Of a stretch of 64,000 nt of DNA, positions 35,670 through 44,580 are shown one piece after another (positions within the stretch are counted from its first letter, which is position 1; each line of letters begins with the position of its first letter). The translations under genes and the position numbers were made by a program. This stretch comes from Providencia vermicola. GTDB taxonomy: Bacteria > Pseudomonadota > Gammaproteobacteria > Enterobacterales > Enterobacteriaceae. Under the pieces are notes generated by a model that searched no databases, was not told the origin of the DNA, and worked only from the letters and a program-made list of their open reading frames with translations. Location of the stretch: assembly GCF_020381325.1 (NCBI RefSeq), contig NZ_JAGSPI010000012.1, positions 47,872 through 111,871 on the forward strand, read 5' to 3'.

Positions 35670-38600
35670 TGCGAAGTCTCCTGAGTTTCTTTGATCAGGC
35701 GATTGGCTTCAGCAAGCTCATAACGCCTAGGTGTCAATGCGGTAGCACTGTGATTGCGTGCCAATACTGAATAAATAGTTGGTAGAACAAATAACGTAAA
35801 TAGCGTCCCAACTAACATCCCTGTAACAATGACTAACCCGAGGCCAAAGCGGCTGTTAGCACCCGCACCCGTGGCGAATAACAACGGCACCAAGCCAATC
35901 ACCATGGCCGCTGTTGTCATTAAAATTGGGCGTAAACGAATTTGCGCGGCTTTTAAAATGGCATGACGGCGGTCTAATCCTTCATTAGCCTGTAATTCAT
36001 TGGCAAACTCCACCATCAATATTCCATGCTTACTGATTAAACCAATCAAGGTCACAAGGCCGATTTGGGTATAAATATTCAGTGTGGCATAGCCCAAGGC
36101 AAGTGGGATTAGTGCACCACAAATCGATAATGGTACGGTGATAAGAATGATCAGCGGGTCGACCAAGCTTTCATATTGTGCTGCGAGGACTAAATAAATA
36201 ATGATAAGCGCCGCCATAAAGGCGAAGGCGAGGGTGTTACCTTCTTGTTTATATTGGCGCGAATCGGATTGCCAGTCATGGCTAAAGCCAGCTGGAAGTT
36301 CATTGGCAATTTCATCAAGGTAAGCAACTGCCTGTCCTAAAGTAACACCAGGAGCAGGAATGGCTTGGAATATTGCCGCATTTTGTTGGTTAAATTGCGT
36401 AAGTTTGTTCGGTTCAACTTGCGTATGAATATCCACTACCGTAGATAAAGGTATCATTGAGCCAGTTTCTGCTTTGACATAGTGGCGTGAAAGCGCTTCT
36501 GGCGTCAGGCGTTGGTTGCGCATACTTTGTGGGATCACATCGTAAGAACGGCCATCCATCCCAAAACGGTTAATATAGTTTTCGCCGACTAATAAAGTCA
36601 GGGATTCACCAATATCTTGCATGCGAATGCCTAAACTGTTGGCTTTAGAGCGGTTAATGCGTACCTCTACCACAGGGTTGTTATAGTCGAGGTCACTGTC
36701 TACGACCATAAATAAGCCGCTCTCCCGTGCTTGCTGCTTGATTTCTTCCATGGTTTTATACAGCACTGAATAATCTTGCGGGCTTCTTAACACCATTTGA
36801 ATCGGCAATCCGCCTGTTGAACCAGGTAAGGCTGGTAATTGGAAAACAAAAATACTGTTTCCTTCTACATCGCCAACGCGTCCTTGTAAATCCGCTTGAA
36901 TAGCAGAGGCAGGTCTATCTCGTTGCTCCCAAGAGGATAAATTAGTTCCACCAAAGCTTGCGGATGGGCCATCAGTCCCGTTAATAATCCATGTGCTTTC
37001 TGTTTCAGGGAGTTCCATAAAAACATCATGTAATTTACGAGAAAACCGTTCGACATACTCAAGGTTGGCATGTTGTGGGGACTTAATCGCGGTTAATACG
37101 CTCGATTGGTCTTCAACAGGGGCTAATTCGCGCGGGGCGGATTGGTAAAGTATCGGTAAACTGATGAACACCGCTACAGCAATCACACCTGTTATCCAGC
37201 GGTTTTTTAATGAAAAGTTCAATAAAATGGTGTAATAGTGAGCCAGTGTGCTGAAGAACGTTTCCGCCATCCGCGCCATGCGGCCTTCATTTTGTTTTGA
37301 GTTCAACATAAAGGAGCTCATGACAGGGGAAAGGGTCAATGCCACGATACCAGAAACAATCACCGCACCTGCAAGCGTTAGGGCGAATTCTTTAAATAAC
37401 GCACCTGTTAGGCCAGACATCAAACCAATAGGCGCATAAACGGCGGCTAAGGTAATTGTCATGGCGATAACTGGGCCTGCGACTTCTCGAGCACCAATTA
37501 AGGCGGCTAATACAGGGGATTTCCCTTCTTCAATATGGCGATGGACGTTTTCTACTACCACGATGGCATCATCGACCACCAACCCAATCGCTAAGACCAT
37601 GGCTAGTAAGGTTAATAAGTTGATACTAAAGCCAAAAGCCATCATGAGAGCGGCAGCACCCAACATGGATAAAGGAATAGCTAAGATAGGAATAATTACG
37701 CTGCGAATTGAACCTAAACATAGGTAAATTACGGCAATAACGATCAGCAAAGCTTCGACTAACGTATTGATAACTTGGTCGATAGAGGCCTTAATAAACC
37801 GTGAAGTTTCAAAGGCCATTTCCACTTTCACTCCTGGTGGCAAAGTTTTATCAATATCTGGCATTAATTTATTCATGCCATCAACGATGACAAGTGGGTT
37901 GCCTGTTGGTGTTGCAAACAAACCAAGGTAGATTGCGGGTTCACCATTCATTAAGCCACTCGTTTCTGTTGAAGCGGCTCCGAGTTCAATGGTTCCAACA
38001 TCTTTTAAGCGAACTAATCCATTACCATCATTGCGGATCACTAAGTCACGGAATTCATCCACATTGGTTAAGTCGGTATTCACATAGACATTAGAAATGA
38101 CATACTCGCCTTTGACTTTACCTGGTGCAGCTTGGTAGTTATTTTGGCGAACAGCTTGCGCAACATCAGCAGCGGAAAGCCCACGGCCAGCCAGTTTATC
38201 GGCATCAAGCCATAAGCGCATGGCAAGTTGTTGCCCACCAAATACCTGTACTTTCGCGACGCCTTCAATAGAAGAATACATCGGTTCGACCACACGAGAA
38301 ATATAGTCGGTTAGCGCAGGAATGGACAACTCGGTACTTGAGAACCCAATATAGGCAACCGCGGTTGATTCTCCAGAAGATAACTCGATGACTGGGTCAT
38401 AAGCTTCTTTCGGTAACTTGTAGCGCACTTGGTTAACTTTCGCCATCACTTGCGCAAGGGCTTGAGTTGAGTCGCGGTTTAATTCCATACGCACGGTGAC
38501 AAGGCTGCTACCCTGTACAGAAGATGAGGATAAATAATCGACGCCTTCAACTGAAGAAACGGCTTGGGCGATAGGCTGAGTGACAAACCCCTGCATCAGT

Positions 38601-38770
38601 TTTGCTGATGCACCAGGATATTGTGTCGTAATCGTTACCGTGGCACTTTCTAGCTGTGGGTATTGGCGAATGGGTAATTTGCTTAGAGCAAATAAGCCAA
38701 TCAACACGATTAACGCGCTGACCACTAAAGCTAAAACGGGGCGGCGTACAAAAATATCAGTAAATTTCAT
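35666..38770 (-). CDS. RND efflux pump, MexI-like
   Basis: Inner-membrane proton-driven efflux transporter of the HAE-1 type, 1034 residues, full length. FVRRPVLALVVSALIVLIGL forms TM1. The proton-relay pair is visible in GLVVDDAIVVVEN (near residue 405). Two large periplasmic loops and the second half-repeat follow. AAGGAGG stands 5 nt before the ATG. Order and sizes (DoxX-like, adaptor, RND) match mexGHI of Pseudomonas aeruginosa, a SoxR target that exports redox-active phenazines. An outer-membrane partner is missing here, so TolC is the likely exit. Confidence 0.88.
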   Translation of the reverse strand: MKFTDIFVRRPVLALVVSALIVLIGLFALSKLPIRQYPQLESATVTITTQYPGASAKLMQGFVTQPIAQAVSSVEGVDYLSSSSVQGSSLVTVRMELNRDSTQALAQVMAKVNQVRYKLPKEAYDPVIELSSGESTAVAYIGFSSTELSIPALTDYISRVVEPMYSSIEGVAKVQVFGGQQLAMRLWLDADKLAGRGLSAADVAQAVRQNNYQAAPGKVKGEYVISNVYVNTDLTNVDEFRDLVIRNDGNGLVRLKDVGTIELGAASTETSGLMNGEPAIYLGLFATPTGNPLVIVDGMNKLMPDIDKTLPPGVKVEMAFETSRFIKASIDQVINTLVEALLIVIAVIYLCLGSIRSVIIPILAIPLSMLGAAALMMAFGFSINLLTLLAMVLAIGLVVDDAIVVVENVHRHIEEGKSPVLAALIGAREVAGPVIAMTITLAAVYAPIGLMSGLTGALFKEFALTLAGAVIVSGIVALTLSPVMSSFMLNSKQNEGRMARMAETFFSTLAHYYTILLNFSLKNRWITGVIAVAVFISLPILYQSAPRELAPVEDQSSVLTAIKSPQHANLEYVERFSRKLHDVFMELPETESTWIINGTDGPSASFGGTNLSSWEQRDRPASAIQADLQGRVGDVEGNSIFVFQLPALPGSTGGLPIQMVLRSPQDYSVLYKTMEEIKQQARESGLFMVVDSDLDYNNPVVEVRINRSKANSLGIRMQDIGESLTLLVGENYINRFGMDGRSYDVIPQSMRNQRLTPEALSRHYVKAETGSMIPLSTVVDIHTQVEPNKLTQFNQQNAAIFQAIPAPGVTLGQAVAYLDEIANELPAGFSHDWQSDSRQYKQEGNTLAFAFMAALIIIYLVLAAQYESLVDPLIILITVPLSICGALIPLALGYATLNIYTQIGLVTLIGLISKHGILMVEFANELQANEGLDRRHAILKAAQIRLRPILMTTAAMVIGLVPLLFATGAGANSRFGLGLVIVTGMLVGTLFTLFVLPTIYSVLARNHSATALTPRRYELAEANRLIKETQETSQ

Positions 38771-38779
38771 CGCGCCTCC

Positions 38780-39889
38780 TTATGAACCTTGCTGAGTGTG
38801 TGCGGTGGGTTCAGACAAGGTATCTTGTGCAACTGGCGTAACTGCAGAACCATTATTGAGGCGTAATTGGCCTGATGTGACCACTTTATCGTTAGCACTT
38901 AACCCATGTTCAATTTCAATTTTGCCATCCCAGCGTTGACCGGTTTTGACGGAAACGCGTTTGACCGTCATGGCATCACCTTCACCCTCTGTAATAAAGA
39001 CTGTATCCCCGTAAGCGGTGTAAGTGACAGCCGTTTCTGGGATAGTAAGTACCTGATTATTGGCTTGGCGAACCACATTCACGTTGGCGTACATACCTGC
39101 TTTGAGCGTGCCATCGCTATTTTCTAATGTCGCTTGTAGCGCAATGGTGCGTGATTTACCAATGAGAGGATCAATCGCAGTAATGCGAGCAGGGAAGGTT
39201 TTATTTGGGTAGGCATCTACCGTAACATCAACCACTTGCCCTTGATGTAATTCAGGGGATGCTTGTTCATCTAATGAAAAATTCAGTTTTAACGTTTTGG
39301 TATCAACCAAGCTTGCGATGGTTTCACCAGGTGTTAAATACTGTCCTTCATGCACTTGACGAATACCAATCGTGCCATCAAAAGGTACACGAATAGTTTT
39401 TTGCGCAATTAACGCTTGAGTCTGGCGAATGAGCCCTTGAGCAATATCGCGCTCTGCTCGAGTACTATCAACTTGGGCTTCAGCCACTAAATGTTGTGCA
39501 GATAACGAACTGGTTCTTTGATATAAGCGTGCTGCATTACGCAACTGTGCTTGATAGCGAGATAAATCCGCTTGCTCTACAGCATCATTGAGCTGCACTA
39601 AAACTTGGCCTTTTTTAACTTGTTGTCCAGATTCAAAGGTTATTTTAGTAATGCGGCCATTTGTTTCTGCCGCAACTTGCACTTGGCTGCCAGCCTCTAA
39701 TTCTCCCACACCGTAAAATGTTCGTGGTGCAGTATCTAGAGTGACCGCTGCGAGTGCAACCTTAGTTGGCGGGTATTGGTATGCCGCTTTTTCGCCGTCC
39801 TCATTTTGTGCGTAGGTGGAATAAATGGCGCTACCGCCCCCTGCTGCGATTAAAATAGTACACAGTGTGATTATTGTTTTTTTACTCAT
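38780..39889 (-). CDS. RND periplasmic adaptor, MexH-like
   Basis: Membrane fusion protein of 369 residues. An N-terminal anchor or uncleaved signal (about 5-24) is followed by a lipoyl half-motif (GRITKITFESGQQVKKGQVL, about 80-99), a helical hairpin (about 105-155), a second lipoyl half starting FDGTIGIRQVHEGQYLTPGE and beta-barrel domains. AGAAGGAAAATTAA precedes the ATG. It lies 9 nt from the RND gene and just after the DoxX-like gene, forming one operon under the SoxR-type promoter. Confidence 0.88.
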   Translation of the reverse strand: MSKKTIITLCTILIAAGGGSAIYSTYAQNEDGEKAAYQYPPTKVALAAVTLDTAPRTFYGVGELEAGSQVQVAAETNGRITKITFESGQQVKKGQVLVQLNDAVEQADLSRYQAQLRNAARLYQRTSSLSAQHLVAEAQVDSTRAERDIAQGLIRQTQALIAQKTIRVPFDGTIGIRQVHEGQYLTPGETIASLVDTKTLKLNFSLDEQASPELHQGQVVDVTVDAYPNKTFPARITAIDPLIGKSRTIALQATLENSDGTLKAGMYANVNVVRQANNQVLTIPETAVTYTAYGDTVFITEGEGDAMTVKRVSVKTGQRWDGKIEIEHGLSANDKVVTSGQLRLNNGSAVTPVAQDTLSEPTAHTQQGS

Positions 39890-39901
39890 TTAATTTTCCT
39901 T

Positions 39902-40330
39902 CTATTTCTGCATTTTCAGCGAGAAATAAAGACCTCGAAAATGCCCTGCAATCGCGATGGCAATTAATCCACCAATGACGGCAATATGTTCAATAGCCCA
40001 AAACATGGCGATTTGTGCTTGTTCTCCCGTGTAACTCCAAAATGTGTGCACTATCACAATGGTGAGGAACAAAAAGGTGGCAAGTGCCCCTGTTGCAAGC
40101 CATAACAAACGGTTAAGTAATACGAAAACTGAGCCAATCAGCATTACAGCGGCAGAGGCAATATTGAAGAACCAGTCTGGATGCAGACCAGCTGCACGCA
40201 TTTCAGCGAGACTACTTTCATAGTTAAGTACTTTGGCTAACCCTGATGAAATAAATAAAACCAAGACAAGTAAGCGAGCAATAAACCATAAGCTATTGCT
40301 TTCTAACATTTTGGTGATAACCAATGGCAT
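39902..40330 (-). CDS. DoxX-family membrane protein, MexG-like
   Basis: Small inner-membrane protein with four predicted helices, 142 residues from the ATG at 40330. AAAGGGGATAGG lies just upstream. A TTG at 40348 would add six residues and looks less likely. The DoxX-type stretch is VLVLFISSGLAKVLNYESS. MexG of Pseudomonas has similar size and topology and binds phenazines. First gene of the SoxR-regulated operon. Confidence 0.82.
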   Translation of the reverse strand: MPLVITKMLESNSLWFIARLLVLVLFISSGLAKVLNYESSLAEMRAAGLHPDWFFNIASAAVMLIGSVFVLLNRLLWLATGALATFLFLTIVIVHTFWSYTGEQAQIAMFWAIEHIAVIGGLIAIAIAGHFRGLYFSLKMQK

Positions 40331-40382
40331 GAACCTATCCCCTTTCAAAAAATAACGTCAATTGACAAAGTCACAGGGTCGC

Positions 40383-40413
40383 ACTATAAAACCTTAAGTT
40401 AAGTTGAGGTCAA
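40383..40413 (-). promoter_or_regulatory. SoxR box in 19-bp-spacer promoter
   Basis: On the minus strand, TTGACC (40408-40413) and TATAGT (40383-40388) are 19 bp apart, the extended spacer typical of MerR-family activated promoters. The imperfect palindrome CCTTAAGTTAAGTTGAGG (40392-40409) differs at two positions from the SoxR box CCTCAAGTTAACTTGAGG. It lies between divergent soxR and the efflux operon. Confidence 0.82.
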
Positions 40414-40429
40414 GCAAAGGTAAGCAAAA

Positions 40430-40927
40430 ATGGCAAGTAAAGACACGAAAGCGATAAAACCCCAAAAAAATGGCGGAATAAACATCGATCCTACAAGGGC
40501 ACTAACGGTTGGTGAGGTGGCTAAACGTTCAGGTGTTCCTGTTTCTACTGTGCACTTTTATGAATCAAAAGGATTAATACAAAGTACCCGAACACACGGC
40601 AACCAACGGCGATTCCATTCAGTCGTATTGCGCTATATTGCCATTATTAAAGTTGCGCAAAGTACAGGTATTCCATTGCAAGAAATTCAGGATGCATTAG
40701 GCCGTTTTCCTGCAAATAGTGCACTTACGTCCGAGCAGTGGAAGGAGATGTCCACACAATGGCGTGTTTCGTTGGATAAACGTATTCGGCAGCTCACGCG
40801 TTTACGTAATGAATTGGATAATTGCATTGGTTGTGGTTGTTTATCATTAAGTGATTGCCCGTTACGTAACCCTGATGACGTATTAGGGAAAAGAGGCCCA
40901 GGTGCACGTATTTTAGAGCGACCTTAA
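40430..40927 (+). CDS. soxR: redox-sensing activator SoxR
   Basis: MerR-family regulator of 165 residues. The HTH includes [20 protein letters not shown] (about 25-44) and ESKGLI. The [2Fe-2S] ligands are visible in [12 protein letters not shown] (about 136-147). An N-terminal extension of about ten residues relative to E. coli SoxR is present. AGG precedes the ATG. It is divergent from a mexGHI-like operon instead of soxS, a Pseudomonas-like arrangement unusual for an enteric bacterium. It should activate the efflux operon when its cluster is oxidised by redox-cycling compounds. Confidence 0.92.
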   Translation: MASKDTKAIKPQKNGGINIDPTRALTVGEVAKRSGVPVSTVHFYESKGLIQSTRTHGNQRRFHSVVLRYIAIIKVAQSTGIPLQEIQDALGRFPANSALTSEQWKEMSTQWRVSLDKRIRQLTRLRNELDNCIGCGCLSLSDCPLRNPDDVLGKRGPGARILERP

Positions 40928-41163
40928 ATAACGATAGAATGATGTCCTGCCATTAATCACACTTTTCATTTTTTGGATAGCTGCTGCGAAAAGTGGCTAT
41001 TTCCCTTCATATATCATCGATTTGTTGACTAAATTGCCGCACTGGGTGGATATTTTTTGCGCCCAGCGGCTACAGCTTTTCGCTCATTCTGCGTAATTAT
41101 TAGTCATGTTAATTTTTTGTAAATTCATTGTAATGGAATGAGAGCAAAAAGAGGGCGTCAACG

Positions 41164-41949
41164 ATGAAAGGTTTGAATAACAAAATTGCAATTGTGACTG
41201 GAGGCGCCACCAAAATTGGTGCTACGGTGGCAAAAGTGCTGAGCAGTTATGGTGTTAAAGTCACTATTTTTGATATTGACGCCGTTAATGGTGAAAAAGT
41301 CGCACAGAATGAGACAAATATTGATTTCTTACCTGTGGATATCACTGATGATCAACAACTTAAACAGGGTATTGATCGAGTTGCTCAAAAGTATGGGCAA
41401 CTCGATTTTTTGGTTAATCTGGCGGCGACTTACCTTGACGAAGGCCAGTTATCTTCACGACAAGATTGGTTAACTGCATTAAATATCAATGTGGTCAGTG
41501 CCGTTATGGCGGCACAATTTGCCAAAGCACACTTTGTGAAAGCAGGTAAAGGTGCCATCGTCAACTTTACCAGTATTTCGTCTTCTGTTGCTCAAACAGG
41601 CCGTTGGCTCTATCCCGCATCGAAAGCCACCATGCTGGAAGTGACTCGTAGCCAAGCGATGGATTATGCCGATAACGGTATTCGTGTGAATTCGGTTTCC
41701 CCTGGTTGGACATGGTCTCGTGTAATGGATGAAATCACGGGGGGCGACCGCAAAAAAACCGACCGTGTTGCTGCGGATTATCACTTATTAAAACGCGTGG
41801 GTGACCCTGAAGAGGTGGCTCAAGTTGTTGCGTTCCTACTTTCTGATCTGGCGAGTTTCGTGACTGGCGCAGATTACGCTGTTGATGGCGGGTACTCCGC
41901 TATGGGGCCTGAACAGGCGAAACCTGCAATTCCCCGTCTTGCACAATAA
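41164..41949 (+). CDS. short-chain dehydrogenase, indole-pathway candidate (IifB-like)
   Basis: Classical SDR of 261 residues. The NAD(P) motif TGGATKIG lies at about 14-21, NLAA near 88, and the catalytic Ser and YPASK (about 157) are present. First gene of catabolic unit 1, 32 nt before the StyA-type monooxygenase. In the Acinetobacter iif indole cluster, as I recall it, an SDR oxidises the indole dihydrodiol to 3-hydroxyindolin-2-one. The same step is inferred here. Sequence alone does not set substrate, and a generic 3-oxoacyl reductase-type SDR cannot be excluded. Confidence 0.85.
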   Translation: MKGLNNKIAIVTGGATKIGATVAKVLSSYGVKVTIFDIDAVNGEKVAQNETNIDFLPVDITDDQQLKQGIDRVAQKYGQLDFLVNLAATYLDEGQLSSRQDWLTALNINVVSAVMAAQFAKAHFVKAGKGAIVNFTSISSSVAQTGRWLYPASKATMLEVTRSQAMDYADNGIRVNSVSPGWTWSRVMDEITGGDRKKTDRVAADYHLLKRVGDPEEVAQVVAFLLSDLASFVTGADYAVDGGYSAMGPEQAKPAIPRLAQ

Positions 41950-41981
41950 GACACCATTTAAACTTTACTGAGGAAAATACT

Positions 41982-43226
41982 ATGCGTCGTATTGCTATCG
42001 TAGGTGGTGGTCAAGCGGGGATGCCGTTGGCTTTAGGTTTGTTAGATAAAGGCTATTTCGTTACTGTTGCGACAAACCGCACACCAGAGGATGTTAAAAA
42101 TGGTCGTGTGATGTCGAGCCAATGCATGTTTGACATTTCGCTGCAATTTGAGCGTGATTTGGGGATTAACTTTTGGGAAGACAAATGTCCTCCTGTTGAA
42201 GGCATTGGTTTTACTGTTCCTCATCCTGAAAAAGCAGGTGAAAAAGCCATTTCTTGGCGCTCGCGCTTAGACAACTATGCACAAGCCGTCGATCAGCGCA
42301 TTAAAATGCCTTATTGGATGGAGTTATTTGCAGCACGTGGCGGCAATTTGCGTATTGAAGATGTTGGCGTTGCAGAGCTGGAGCGTTTGGCAGAAACCCA
42401 TGACCTTGTTGTGTTGGCGGGAGGGAAAGGGGAAATTGTTAAATTGCTTGAACGTGATGAAACGCGCTCTCCATATGATAAACCCCAACGTGCCTTGGCG
42501 CTCACTTATGTGCACGGCATGTTGCCAACGCCTGAATACTCCCAAGTGTCGTTTAACTTGATCCCTGGTGTTGGTGAGTACTTTGTGTTTCCATCCCTGA
42601 CCAATAGCGGTGATTGCCACATTATGGTCTTTGAAGGTATCCCTGGTGGCCCAATGGATCAGTGGGGTGAGGCGCGTACACCGCAAGAGCATTTGGCGTA
42701 CAGTAAAAAAATCCTTAACACCTATTTGCCTTGGGAAGCGGATCGCTGTCGCAATATCGAATTGACGGATGATAACGGCATCTTAGCTGGGCGCTTTGCA
42801 CCGACGGTGCGCAAGCCTGTATTAACGTTGCCATCGGGTAAGATTGTATTTGGTTTAGGGGATGCGTTAGTGACAAACGATCCATTAACAGGCCAAGGCT
42901 CGAATAACGCGACTAAGGCTTGTAAAGTTTACTATGACGCGATCTTAGCGCACGGTGATAAGCCCTATACCGCACAGTGGATGAACGACACTTTCGAACA
43001 GTTCTGGAAATATGGTCGCCATGTTGTGGAATGGACAAACTCATTATTAGCGCCACCAGAGCCACATATTTTGCATCTGTTAGGTGCTGCTCAGCAATTA
43101 CCATCCCTCGCACACACTATCGCAAATGCCTTTAACTACCCGCCAGTCCTGTTCCCTTGGTGGAAAGATGGGGCTGCATGTGAGGCCTATATTCAATCAC
43201 AAATGATGGAAGAAGCCCGCGCTTAA
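41982..43226 (+). CDS. styrene/indole monooxygenase, FAD oxygenase component (StyA/IifC-like)
   Basis: Flavin monooxygenase of 414 residues, the StyA length. The N-terminal FAD motif IVGGGQAGMPLALGL is clear, and a second FAD region GLGDALVTNDPLTGQGSNNA lies near residue 290. StyA-type enzymes take FADH2 from a separate reductase and epoxidise styrene or oxidise indole at C2-C3, often giving indigo in test cells. The adjacent reductase gene completes the two-component system. With the SDR and cyclase beside it, indole is the best substrate guess. CTGAGGAAAATACT gives a good ribosome binding site. Confidence 0.88.
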   Translation: MRRIAIVGGGQAGMPLALGLLDKGYFVTVATNRTPEDVKNGRVMSSQCMFDISLQFERDLGINFWEDKCPPVEGIGFTVPHPEKAGEKAISWRSRLDNYAQAVDQRIKMPYWMELFAARGGNLRIEDVGVAELERLAETHDLVVLAGGKGEIVKLLERDETRSPYDKPQRALALTYVHGMLPTPEYSQVSFNLIPGVGEYFVFPSLTNSGDCHIMVFEGIPGGPMDQWGEARTPQEHLAYSKKILNTYLPWEADRCRNIELTDDNGILAGRFAPTVRKPVLTLPSGKIVFGLGDALVTNDPLTGQGSNNATKACKVYYDAILAHGDKPYTAQWMNDTFEQFWKYGRHVVEWTNSLLAPPEPHILHLLGAAQQLPSLAHTIANAFNYPPVLFPWWKDGAACEAYIQSQMMEEARA

Positions 43227-43241
43227 CGGGGAGGATTGGCT

Positions 43242-43784
43242 ATGTCTATGATTGCAGAGGATACATTTATGTGCGAAAGGGAATGGGGTCATACCGAATT
43301 TGAATCGAAAACCTTGCGCAACTTGCTCGGGTGCTACCCAACAGGGGTGGCAATCGTAACGACACGCACCAAAGATGGGCGTGACGTGGGGCTAACCATT
43401 AACTCATTTGCCTCGTTATCTCTCGATCCTCCATTAGTTTTATGGAGTCTAGTGAATCATTCACCAAACTTGGCGGTATTTCGTGATTGCTCACATTTCA
43501 CCATCAATATCTTAGGGCATGGGCACCAAGAACTTGCTATGCGTTTTGCGAATCCACGCATTGAAAACAAGTTTGAAGAGGTGGCTATCCATCTGACCCC
43601 TGAAGGCGTGCCTGCCTTGCACGGTGCGATTGCGACGCTGGTTTGTGAAAACCATAAGCAAGACACTCTAGGCGACCATTTATTGATGGTGGGGCATGTG
43701 CGCCGTATCAGTAGTGAAACGGGTAAGCCGTTAGTTTTCCACGGCGGTGGCTTTACCGCTTTACATGAATCGCCATTGGCGTAG
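43242..43784 (+). CDS. flavin reductase partner of StyA-type oxygenase
   Basis: NAD(P)H:flavin oxidoreductase of the FMN-binding split-barrel family, 180 residues from the ATG at 43242 behind GGGGAGG. A TTG at 43236 is a worse start. Diagnostic stretches are LLGCYPTGVAIVTTRTKDGR (about 27-46), LTINSFASLSLDPPLVLWSL and FTINILGHGHQELAMRFA. It supplies reduced flavin to the neighbouring monooxygenase, as StyB does for StyA. Confidence 0.88.
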   Translation: MSMIAEDTFMCEREWGHTEFESKTLRNLLGCYPTGVAIVTTRTKDGRDVGLTINSFASLSLDPPLVLWSLVNHSPNLAVFRDCSHFTINILGHGHQELAMRFANPRIENKFEEVAIHLTPEGVPALHGAIATLVCENHKQDTLGDHLLMVGHVRRISSETGKPLVFHGGGFTALHESPLA

Positions 43785-43794
43785 GAGAAACACC

Positions 43795-44577
43795 ATGAAT
43801 CAGCAAGCATTGATGACATTCGCTAAAGAATTACAGCAAGGCAATATTCAGGTTGTCGACCTAACACAAACCTTATCGCCATCATTCCCTGCACTGCAAT
43901 TACCTGAGCAGTTTGGGCAGGTGTGGTCGTTCAGTATGGAGCAAATTTCCCGTTATGACGAGAACGGCCCTGCTTGGTATTGGAATAACTTTAGTTGTGG
44001 CGAACATACTGGCACGCATTTTGATGCACCTATTCACTGGATCAGTGGTAAAGACCAAGCGAATAACACGGTCGATACCATCCCTGTTGAAAATTTTGTT
44101 GCCCCTGCCGTGGTGGTTGATGCAAGCAAAGAAGTGGCTGAAAATTCAGACTGGGTGTTAACAGTCGAGTTTCTGCAAAAATGGGAAGAAAAGCATGGCA
44201 AAATTCCCAAAGCGGCTTGGGTACTTTTTAGAACGGATTGGTCGAAAAAAGCGGATGACCCTGCGGCTTATGTGAGCATGCGTGAAGATGGGGCTCACAC
44301 ACCAGGGCCTTCTCAAGAAGCGGTTGAATGGCTCATTCATGAGCGTGACGTAAAAGGGTTTGGTGTTGAGACCATCAATACTGATGCAGGGCAGTCCTAC
44401 AGTTGGCCTGTACCTTACCCATGCCACACCTTAATGCATGGCAATAATAAATATGGCCTACAGTGCTTGAAAAACCTCGATAAATTACCACCAACAGGCG
44501 TGGTAATTGTTGCGGCACCGCTGAAAATCGAAGGGGGATCAGGTAGCCCATTACGCGTCTTGGCGCTTGTGGGGTGA
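43795..44577 (+). CDS. cyclase-family metal hydrolase, isatin hydrolase/IifA-like
   Basis: Metal-dependent hydrolase of 260 residues from the ATG at 43795 (GGAG 7 nt upstream). An in-frame extension to 43747 is not credible. The family metal motif is present in CGEHTGTHFDAPIHW (HxGTHxDxPxH, about 77-90), with a second ligand region around PYPCHTLMHGNNKYG (about 204-218). Relatives include kynurenine formamidase and isatin hydrolase. Beside an indole-type oxygenase, ring opening of isatin to isatinate is one likely reaction. The IifA-type conversion of 3-hydroxyindolin-2-one to anthranilate is the other. Confidence 0.82.
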   Translation: MNQQALMTFAKELQQGNIQVVDLTQTLSPSFPALQLPEQFGQVWSFSMEQISRYDENGPAWYWNNFSCGEHTGTHFDAPIHWISGKDQANNTVDTIPVENFVAPAVVVDASKEVAENSDWVLTVEFLQKWEEKHGKIPKAAWVLFRTDWSKKADDPAAYVSMREDGAHTPGPSQEAVEWLIHERDVKGFGVETINTDAGQSYSWPVPYPCHTLMHGNNKYGLQCLKNLDKLPPTGVVIVAAPLKIEGGSGSPLRVLALVG

Positions 44578-44580
44578 GGT

